A stretch of DNA of 64,000 nucleotides from Chionis minor (lineage: Eukaryota > Chordata > Aves > Charadriiformes > Chionididae), in assembly GCA_013398295.1 (NCBI GenBank), contig VZSF01001143.1, positions 579,476 through 643,475 of the forward strand, read 5' to 3'. Positions 35,701-47,700 of this stretch are shown here, piece after piece. The stretch's first letter is position 1. Each line of letters starts with the position of its first letter. The notes beneath the pieces were generated by a model, which was given only the letters and a program-made list of their open reading frames with translations, ran no database searches and was not told the origin of the DNA. A program made the translations under genes and the position numbers.

Positions 35701-38700
35701 GCAATTTTACTGCAAAGGTATATACACTCCAAAAATAAAACCCATAAATCCTCCCTCCTCCACAAATAATTACTTTTTATATATAGTAAACAATTTTTCT
35801 TGAGAACATCAAGAAGTAAGTGTACATGCATAATGTATGAGCTCAGTGTAGGCTCCTTTAGATGGGCTTCTCCACTAATGTGGGGAAATGTTCTGAAGGG
35901 TCATCATAGTACCAGTAATCCACAAAGGATGTTGAATACGCATTTATACTCATTTGAAATGTAACGATGCATTAGATAGATACCCTTTCGTACAATGTCT
36001 GGGTGATCTAACATAAAATCTGTTTGTTAAGAAAGTACCTGTACTTTTTGCAAGGATATGAAACTACTCAAGTAAGTAAACCTCTTGAAAAATCTAGTAT
36101 TAATCAGTACCTTCATTTCCCTTTCAGACACAGAAACAGAACAATAGAGATGAAAATGGGCACTTGCCCAAAGATGATCTACAACAGAACCCAGGATTTC
36201 TGACCTCAAAACCATGCTTTTGAATCTGCCCCATGCTGCCACCTCCAGATGGCAGTTCTGCAAGTTCACATGCCTGCAGTCTACTACAGGGACAATGTTT
36301 GTAGAAAGAATCAGTGTCATACACTTTATTCCCATTATTTCATGGCATCTTTTGCCTTTTAAAATATTTACGCCCAATGTAAAGTCAAATTTTGAAATAA
36401 ACTGTTGAGTTATCTTCTCACCTTCCACATAAAAGTTTCAGAGCCAGACTCAAGTTAATGAATCTTGAGAGAGTGACTCTATGATAGCTTGGATACCAAT
36501 AGAAAGCAACATATCGTACCTTGCTATGTCCCCTCGATACAGGGATTTGTAGGCCCAGTTTGCAGGGTCTGGTTTCTTGTCTATTCTGAAGGTTTCTGCT
36601 GTGAAAGCCCGGATATCATCAAGCCAAACAAAGCGCTCGCTGGCAAGGTTTAATGTCTTCTTATCTAGACTGAAGAAAAGGAGAAGTAGTATATTCTGAA
36701 CTTTTGTGCATATATTCAGCATTTACAAAACCCAGAAAACATTGCATTTCTGTACTTCGTAATAACTTAATCTACTGCAAGTCATGGTGCATGATCCATT
36801 ATTGCAAAATCAGTCACACATTTAGAAAAAAATAACTAGAAATACACTAATAGGACCATCAAAACAAAACACAAACTCTCCTTGCACTTGCAAAAATCAG
36901 GTTTAGGATTATGAAAGGTAATGACAAGATTTAACCAATCAATTGCTTCACAAGCTATAATATGAAAGTCATGTATTACTACTTCTAAAATTTACCTTTG
37001 TTTTAGTAAGATGCTACAATTAAGAAAAACAGGATAATCTGTAAGAGGATTATGTTGATTAGCTGTAATTATACCCATGCATTTGATAAAACAGCGCCCA
37101 AAGTGGTTTATGAATTGCAGTTACACAAATGTACTTAAGCAGAAATTGCCACGTGCCTCCAAACTGTAGACAACTATGAACTTCCAATCTGAATTCACGT
37201 TACAAATATGCAACCTAGTAAATTAATTTCACAGTCATGAGAAGATTTCTAAAATTTCACAAGACCTACTACATTTAGAACAATTTTGTGGTTCAGGTTT
37301 CAAAAACAGCCTCCTGAAAACTCAATATTCTCTTGGTATCGACAGTTTATGGAAAGAAGTGAAAATAGAGAGCCTGAAAGAACTTCAGCCCTTTCATTTG
37401 GACAAAGCAGTGGGTGGTTGACCCAGTGTAACAAACAGGTGATGAACCAGTCCATTCCATCCAGCCAGGACACCCTTCCAGCAATGACAAGAGTGACTGG
37501 GCAGAGCACAATGGTCTCAGCATCCCAACGATTTCTAGTGTGCTTCCTGACAGCCAAGTAAGCCTTACGCATCCCAAACCAGAAATGAAGTCTTTGTACA
37601 GGAGGAAGCGAGTGTGGCTAGAGCATCAGACAACACCTCCAGTACTGCTGCCATTCTTCCACAGAGAAACAATGTTCGTATCCCTTGGCATAGACACCTA
37701 CCCACGAGCCTGTGATCTCAGCTCCTAGTTAACCTGCCTTGGGAAAAGCAGTAAATCGGAGAAAGTCAGGGACTGCCTGGGCTACGCCCAGCTGTAACAA
37801 TAATTCCTCAATGTCACCAAATCCTCGCTCTGTCCCCAGGAGCAGCTGCACTGCTGTGAATTAGAGCCAGAGCTGCTGATGCTAAACTAAAAAAAAACAG
37901 TAACTAGGGAATCAGAGAGAGGCAAAATGGCTGCTCAGACTGGCAAACACACTGAGAAACACGGAGAGGTGACTTACACAGCCTGTTAAGACTGGGCCAC
38001 TTTGAATGAAACTATCAAAACCCAACAGACTGAGAAAAACACAGCTAGGTATGCCAAACTTGAACACTCAGTAGGTTCACGGAGCCTCTTTTACTGCTTA
38101 AAGACCACGCTAGTCACCAGATACCTATTTTCTTGTTCCATAAAATATGATACCTCCACTAATTACACAGTACTTTACAACTCCTGAAATTGACAAAAGA
38201 GATTTAGCAAAATAATTTCAATTGTTCAAATATCCATCTAGATGCACCATGAGCAAGAAGTATGAAGCACATGGCATAAAGCAATAAATGGCTGGACATA
38301 AAAGAAGTGTTAAATCATACAGGAAACTTTGTCTTAATATGAAAAAAAAGGAAATGTTAACTCTCTGAGTAGGAAGTTATATTACAAGGCAAACAGAGAT
38401 GTATATTAAGACTTTTGCACTAATTAAGAATAATGTTTAATGCAATCCCTCTCCAAACTCTCCCAAAAGAAGATCCATGAAAGGAAACAAGATGCTTACA
38501 AAAACTCAACATAAGCCTCCGCATGTTTGTTAAAATATATTTCATTACCACCATACTATGCTTTGTTCTGCAGAACAGTAGTTCACAAAACATTTTAGTC
38601 ACAATTTTTCAGATACAATTAAATAAGTGCTTCTAATCCTATTTCCATTGCTTCGAACGCAGGTTTAGTCATATACAGCTTGGAAAAAAAAAGACCCACC

Positions 38701-41700
38701 AGTGGTAAGAATTTAATTCATAAAGTTGAAGAGACAATTATAAGAACACAATGAATTTACATCTTGCATAGTATTAATAAATACATACTTTGTGGCTGCT
38801 TCCTTTTTGTGACTTCTGCCACTTCCTGTGGTGTTGTCCTTGATGTGCTTCGTGTCCAGGTCCGACTCACTGCTACTGGAGTCCCCTTTGGCTTTCTTTT
38901 TTGTCTTCTTATAGTGGTGATGCTTTTTCTTTTTCTTTTTCCTTTTCTTACTTGACTGTTTCAGACTCTCATCTGTATCGCTCTCCCCTGACAACTCTGA
39001 TCTTGAAGTAGCCCTGCTTGGAAACAAGTATATATACACCTACATACCTAGTATAAAGAAATATGACCATCAGAAAGTTCAAAATCATTTTACCCTTTAT
39101 GTTTATTCCCCCTATATTTTTGGGGAGAAGAATTAGCAGCAACACATACAATGAAAGTGATATAAATCTGCATTAAATAACAACTATCTACGTATTTTCA
39201 GCTGCTGGGATTACTGACAACCAGTCTTAACGTTTTAATTGTTAAAGGCATTTTGACATGTGATCTGTAGAAATATCCATCTGTTATCATTGCCAAATTA
39301 AAGAAGGTAACTGAGCTGATAAAATTTCCTAACATTGCTAAGACAATTTAGGTCAAGCTAAGGGGACGAGAAATCTTTCAATCTGCAAAAGAATTAAGTC
39401 TGCACTTTTTTTCCTTGTTTCTTTATGATTTACATAAGAAATACCAAAACCATACTTTTAAAATCACTTCCAGATTAGAAATTCAAATCTCACTCAAAGA
39501 ACAATTTTTGATGACTACTAAATTAATGTTATCATATAATATAATGTAGTAACAAACACTACATGCAACAGACAACTGACTGAATGAGACATCACACAAA
39601 GGACAGGCAGTTTCTATATCATTGTACATACTACAGACGCTCCCATATTTAGTAATCAACTGAAATAATTGAGGTCTTCTCTAACCCTTAATTAAAGCAC
39701 AAGCTCTTTTAAAACAGTTTTTCCTGGCATCTTTCAGTAAGAGAAAGGAGTGGCAAGTATCAGTATTCCCAATATGTCAAAAAAAGAAAATGCAGCGTTT
39801 CAGAAGCAAGGCAACTCAAAACCCAAAAACCCCACCTTACACGATTTATTTAAGGGCAGTAAGAAAAAAGAAGCCATGGGAGAACCGTTACCAGACCTTT
39901 AAAACAAACACACACACACTCCCCCAAACCAAAGAAACAACCCCAAACCCACAAAACCTACCAACTATGTTGGAGTAATTAGTTTTTGTTGAACTGAGAA
40001 TGTACCCTAGTAACAGGAAAAAGATCAAACATTTCCCTGTACACTATTTTTTGACAAATTCTTTTTCAAAGATTAATTAAATACGGTGGGTTTACTATGT
40101 CATTCTATTTGAGTGGTAATTTTTAAATTCCTCATCTTTATAACACTAAAGTCCTGAAAAGATGTGAAGAAATACAAGCAGAATATATGACTGATAAACA
40201 GAACAGTGACTGCATTTCAATCACACAATACATGTAATGTAAGAATAAGTACACAAAAAGATATATTCAGCTGTGATTGTTACTATAAAGTCATTCTCTA
40301 TCATAACCACCAACAGTCATTGTAAACACAGGAGCTTGTACCAAACTGAAAGTGACTAAGTTTTTGAACTTGACAACTGCAATTTGATTCCATTAATTAA
40401 GTGCTAGTTACAGTGTAGATATGCCAAGTATAGCAACTATTCTAGTGAAGCTATTAAAACTAGTTCTTCAGCAAACGTGGCTGCTTAAAGCTCATTTTTG
40501 TAAAAGAATATAATCACCCACTTCAGTGATCAGCATGTTCTACACAGCCGCACAACTTGATACATGTAATATTTCACTAATTCACATCTTCAATGAGTTT
40601 TTAAAAAGTACAAAACTCGACTGTGAAATGGCTGATTGAACTGGTTTTCACAGAGAAATCACAAAGATGATGCTTAATCTTTACATTATTTCAAGGGTCA
40701 CTTAGGACATTCAAAAACTAATGAAGAATCATGATCACTCAGTTCCCTTTCCATTCCGAAATAACAATGATTTAAATGCAGCTGTGAGAAAAAGAAAATG
40801 GGAATGTAATTGCATAAGTATAATTTCTCATTATTTTAAGTTAAAGGACATGGAAGCATTATTCATACTTTTTATATATGACTCAGTTCAGGCCTTTTTA
40901 AATAGTGAACAGGGGAGTGAAAAGCATCCCTAAAAGCTCCTGATTCTGGTCTCACATAACAAAAGATAAGCAGGACAAAAGAAAGAGGTTATTTTAAAAG
41001 ATACTGAAGTATATTCTACCTTATTAGTGGTGATTTTTCAGGGACGAGATTTGCAACTTCTGTAGTGCGCTGATGCAGTAATAGTGCATCTTCCGTAGAG
41101 AAGCTTGGGTTACTAAGCCAGTCCAATTCTGCAGGTAAAGAAAAGCATGAGCTCAATACGAATTATCCTGCTGTGTTTTTTAAAGTTGGGGGTTAATCTA
41201 GCCAGCAGACAGATAAATTCGCAGCAAATGTCACTAAGTCATGTGTAATAATTGAGTGTATCGGAAAGCAGTCCATGAAATTTCCATTTAGCAGAACACT
41301 AGGTTGTAATGACGTAGAATATTTAAGAGCTGTAATCTTCCCCGACATCATTCTAAGCTTCAAAAAAACCTCACTATACCATAACACTTAAAAGTTCATA
41401 CTGAAAGAAGGTAATATGTTTCATACACTGCTATATATTTAAAAAACCCCAAATCTGTCCAATACGAATTTTTACCATGTAAAATATATCTTTATGTATT
41501 CTATAATTGTTATATATGCATAACTATATATGGTCTTCTAATGTATCTTCATCTTTTATATATAAACAATAATTACATACAATATAGACATTTACATATT
41601 TAAAGAGTCAAATTGAAAAATTACCAAAGGGCATAATTAAATGAAAGGTGTAGTTAACGAACGCAATACAACTTATGCAAACTTACAAAAATGTACTTTA

Positions 41701-44700
41701 CTCACTGCATGGAAAATATTTTTAACATAATTTTATTGATGGAGACACCCGTTACTGGTAAGAATACTCAAGTGTTTTATACAAGGTCAAAACGTGTCAC
41801 TGGATTCTCAGTTATCTAACCACCGAAATACCATTAGACTTTTAAATAGCGTGAAAAAAGGCTAATTGATGCTAATTTTGATATATTAGTCAGCATTAAG
41901 CATTTTGCTTAATGTTGCTAGACCTCAGCCATTTCACTCATCAGATAAAGATCATATACTTGACAGAATGTGGAGGGGGAATTTTTTGCCATAATTTTAC
42001 TGGTATTAAAGCTTCTATAACAATTTTCATAGAGATTTCATTTCCAGAATTCTTTCAAGTATGTGAAATTTTCTAACATATTAACCAACAAATGTTATTT
42101 CACATAAGCACAGAATTTAACATCAGCCTCTCCAGTGCCAGACCACAGGAGACAACGGCAGAGGGAACAAATGCCTGTTCTCTGTGCTCTTTACAACCAT
42201 TTTTGCCTCTGTGTTCTTCCTGTCACGCTCTTGTCTCTGTGCTTTTGACTACTCTGACCTCTAATCCTTAAATAGCATGAACTCATTGTCTGCCAAGCCA
42301 TACATCTCTCCTCCTTCTCAAGTATTTCTTTCAGAAATAGCTCTTCATACCAAAATTCTTTCTTCCATCTCATATCCCTGAATTGTTGTCCACAAAAGGA
42401 TTTGCAATGGAGCAGGCTGCGAAACAGTCTGTTAACCCAAGTTAAGCTCATCAAGAAGTACATACAATCAAGCGAAGCTCCAGTTCACGTTTCCCAAGAG
42501 ACTGTCCTTGCTACCAAAGACCAAAAGCCCCGTGGGGAGAGCCATCTTCCCCGGCTCATCCTGAACCTCCACCTCTGGGCAGAGGAGAGCCCACAAATTC
42601 ACGGCAGATCAGGACCAAACCAGACTTCCCACGAGCACTGCAACCAATACGCTGCAGGGGGCTGCCACGCACCATTGCCCAGCTCACCAAAATGTAGGAT
42701 GCAGACTAAAAAGAATTAAAATTTCAGCTATACAGTATATATATGAGTGTTATTGTAACCTGCCTGGCAATCAGAATCACCAAACCTAACGCAAATACAC
42801 AATGTCACCTTGTTGCAAATTAACATGAGACTATTATTTTTTCCCCTTCCAGGAAAATACTTGAGATATATTAATGTAAAATCATAATAAAAATTGAAAC
42901 CATAAAACTGTGACCCTTACTTGCCTATTTAAAATATGATAAAAATTACTATTTAATTTAAATTACTCCACCCTGGCACAAATGCCTTCATTTTAAGTAC
43001 ATGTCCATGACTCTAAAACTGTAAATCTCCCACTTCTTCCAAAACCTTTGGTGAACTTAAAGGAGAAAGACTTATGCTAGATAATATCCAAGCAACATTC
43101 CACTGGCCTATCAAAATAATTATTCCCCCTGCTGGGGAATAAAGTATAGCGCAACAATAAGTTAATTTCTTATTTTGATCCTGTAAGAGATGTATTAAGA
43201 ACAAACTTAAAATCAGAATTACTTCTTAGAAGAACTGCATTTAGTATTTTCCACAAATTACCAAATTTTTTCTCATGGATAATTCTGTAACCATTACACA
43301 TTTAAAACACACAGGATTTAAATAAATTCATACACCTCATAACGGCATAATCAAATTGAAGTTAATAATTCAGTGTATGTCATGCAGTATGCTGAATGCC
43401 ACCTTATACCTGAGATTTTTGAGGTATATTTATTAAATGTGATACTGATTATAAAAATTATCATCTTCCTTGTATTCAATTATTTCTGCTCATTTTGGTA
43501 ACGAAGACGGGGTGTGACAGGAGCAAACTGCAACCCTACTATGTTTTTCCACTGGTCACACTCTGGTCTTCCTTAAACATACGGAAATTCAGAGAAAGGA
43601 CAATGGTACAGAACACTCCAGACTTCAGTAAACGCAACTGATCTGTGCATAAAGCCTTTTATTTATTTACAGAAATAAGCAGACATTTAATTCTCTTAAA
43701 AAATAAATCCATCTTTGTGTTGATTCCTTTTGTACTACCCAGATACACCTAACAAAACAGAAAGATTTACTGGTTGGCAGAGTCTCTGGTGTAAAAGCAC
43801 ATCAAACAGCACAAAACTAACTTATTAGCCAGGCAAGTCTCCTTAAAATTATTATATCTGTTCTAAAGATATACAAAACAACTAATTTGTCTTTGGCCAG
43901 ATCTCAAATAACATACTTTAGGCACAAAGATATTGTCTGCAGACTTCGAGCTACTCTTCTTTTTAATAAATTATCATTTCACTTTGTAATGTGTAATAAA
44001 TCATGTACTAGTATTATTTTTGGTGGAAATAAATTTATTGTAAGGTAGTTCTGTATTGATTTGAATGAAGAATTATGGTTCCAAAATCACTTGAAATATA
44101 TTAATATTAATACTCATGACACCTAATAAAACACTGGGTTACTTTTTTTAAAAAGCAAGCTTGAATGTAGAATGAAGTTAAATAATTTGCCTTCAGTCAT
44201 ACAGAATTGTTGATGACAAAATTCAGAATTCGAGACTTACAATATTCAGATGATTAGGAAAAAAGTCTAAGACATTTAACTTTCAAGATCTTGATCTAAG
44301 GTCTTTTTAAAAGCTGTACGCGTTGAAGCAGGCTTTTCGTTGATTTCAAGGGCGTAATAGCAGGTCCTCCAGAGATTAATGCAGGGAATGCGTTTTTTAA
44401 TAATATCCATCAGTGTAAACACTTTAGAAACAGACCATCCCAAACTAGGAAAAAAATGTTTGCATATATGTATGCTAAATTTTATAACCTTGAGCCTTAT
44501 GGCACTACTGTGCCAAGTAACTTCCAAATGGAGATACAGCTCCTTAGCAGCACTAAGAGCTTCAATCTTAAATAAGATATATAAAGCAACCGATACATTT
44601 CTTTTAAAAATGGCATTATTGATCACATTGACAAAATAAGCAGAGAAGATAAGAATGCAAGCAAGCAGTAATGCTCCAGCTGTTTTAGAAAACACAGTAA

Positions 44701-47700
44701 AACATGGGGCTGACCAACCATATAAACTTCCCTGAAGCACAAAACACACTTTCAACAAGAGGCTACACCTCAGCTGGCGGAAGAGTGGAAAGCAGTGATC
44801 TTTGTATTTCTCTGTTTAAAAGGCTGTTCTAAGACCAGAAACACATTCTTAAATAAAAAGAGTCGGCAATAATTTCATTCCCCTCCTCCTCCCAGCAAAT
44901 TAATCCTGCAGCTCACAGAAGGATGAAGCCTGGATTTCTGAGTTGTATCCTCCATCCTGTACATCCCCGCTGCTGCCACAGCTTCAGGAATTATCTGGGT
45001 ACTCTAGACCCTGCTATAGTACTTTTACCACATCCCATAATTATTGGCTGGGCAAGAGGCAGCCTGCGCTGTGTCAGATTGTGATCTCCGAAGATGTTTA
45101 TTAGTTGGCTAATGCACATGTGATCATTGCCAAGCCCATCTATCCTGGTTAGCAGTTCGATTCACCTTGCAGCCTTTCTCTCAGCAGTGGCATTTTATCA
45201 AGGTTTATCTTCTCTAAGCAAATGTACATTTTCAGAGACCTCTACTTTTGCCATTTCTCTCCCCCACCACAACAAATTTGACCAAAAGGGTTAAAACTCC
45301 CAAGGAGAAAGAGATATGAAGTAGGCTGGCAGACAGATGCACAGCAATCGTGCATGAAATCCATTTCCCTAGGAAATTTGCTTTAAATGTAGCAAAATAA
45401 TGTCCATTATCACAATTAACTATTAGAAACAAACTTCCAAGATGTCATTTTGACTTAACTTTACCTGAAAGTATGCTATTTCCTTACAGATGTGAAGTCA
45501 CTAACTTGGTCCAATATGATTACAACAGTGAGCACGAGAAGAATGAGGTTTATTTTTTATATATTTTAAATTATTGGTTTAGGGCCTCCAAGGAAAACTC
45601 ACCTTCAGAAATGGAGTCATAAACATTAAGGCCCTGACTGCGCCTTTATCTTGGTTTTACCTGAGCAAATGAGATCAAATTGCCTTTTTAAAACATTGAA
45701 GAATCACACTGCAGGAACCAACCCCTATAGCACAATCAACATGCCTCTGTGGATACACCAGGGAAATATTTAGAATTCTCCAACTACAGTATTTTCTGAA
45801 CAATTTAATCAAAATGACTTAATATTATGGAAAGAACTGAACAATTTTTTCCATTACACAACACGCAAGTCCAAACCTCCTTGTAAATAATTTTCAGTGA
45901 ATCAGTTAGTTGGATTCAAACATTGAAATGCATTCCAAACTTTTGAACTCTATCTTTTCGTTTCTTTGTTATTTTGTCTTGTCAGATGTTTAAAAAGTTT
46001 ATCATTTTCGCAGACCAGATTTACGTTCTTAAAGAACATAGAGCATAAAATGTAAGACTTCTTTTGTGATAATAGGCATGTACTTGTTATTGTTCTACTC
46101 TACCATTCACATTCATGAGCACAACAGCAGAAGCAATCCAGTGGCATTCCTTTTACACCTTTCCAAGCAGAAAAAAAAATTAAAAGTTACAGTGCATGTC
46201 TACAAAGACAATTTTTAAGACTTATGCAAAGCCTTTTCTTGCCTCTCAGAATACTGAAAATCTGTTTTCAGCAAAAATCACTGCAACATCTTGCTTATAG
46301 AATAGTTCAGACTGTAAATAATGCTGTGCATAATGCTTATGACTGTTATCAGGGTTAATTATTACCGCTGCTCCATTCAGTATGGCTACTGATAAATTTG
46401 TAATTTATCTTCTACCAAAAACTAATTAAGCTTGACAACATAATTGTAAGAAACCATACACAAAATTACTTCGCGCTTTAGAGGTTGCTGCAACTCAGCA
46501 ATCTAGCAGGGCAGGAAGAGTGTGCAGCAATACTCCCGTTTCAGGCAACGCTTGTATTTATACATGGTTTAGGAAGGTTTGTAAGAGACAGAGGTGGTCA
46601 GAGGAATGAAACGTGGTCAGCGTATTTACATTATTACCTCAGCTTTCACAATAAAATTATGAAGCAGTCCCAAATGACTACAAAAGACAACTCAATTTTG
46701 CATATCACATTAAATATAACATACTCTGTGATCTCTGTATTATGATGGACTTTGGCTTCATATCAGCTCTGAGGAGAGTCATCCATCAGAGAGATACCAA
46801 AGTTGCCCATCAAGTTCTCAAGTTATCACAAGCTGAATGTGTGAAATTTGATATATGTCACCACAAATGTGGTTCTGAGTTAATAGTCAGTTTTTACAAC
46901 TCTACTGAAATGCGGTCATTAAAAACAAAGTATCATATTGGCTAAAACATAAAACAAATAAATTATGTTCCTTAAAGTTTGGTCAATAATCCTCATACAA
47001 AAGAACTTCCAGTAGACCAAAACGTAAATCATAAACAGTGCTAGTAACTGAACTTTAGATCCAAAAGTCAGTCTTAACATCTTTTTCTGTGTAATTTGAT
47101 CTTCCAGACAGGTGATCTGTGGTGACACAGACTACACTTAACAAACCTAAAGGCTAAATTCCCAGAGTTTTAAAATATACGCAAAGTCTTACTATTAGCG
47201 AATGTTACCGCACCTCTGCCAGGCAGAGCAGCTCCTCTCTTCCTAGAAGCTATAATTTGGGATCTTATTATGTCCACTATTCCCTGCACCAAGTGTCATT
47301 ACCAGAAAGGCTCCTGAATGTGACTAGAACACCTCTGTACTGGCAGACCGAGTACCAACAGCTGCAATGCCATCAGGGGGTAATGCAGAACTGGTCTGAA
47401 CAAGCAGCTAACCCCAGCCTGTATCGCTCATAGCTTCAAAAACTCACCATACTGACTGGACCAAATATTCAAGAAAGTTAGCCTAGGTAAACAATTCTGT
47501 TGAGTTTCCCCTTGCTGTGGTGCCTAGAGGATGGGCAGACTCAAGGGTGGTGACAGCTGGAAAGCAAAAAAATTAGTTCGAAACACCTCCCAGTAGAATT
47601 AATAAATGGTGTGCGCATGTCAGAGTTTGGCAATACACCAGACAGGGCTCTTTGGCTCTTTACTCCTTTAACAAAGATATAACCGCTAGACAGCGACCAC

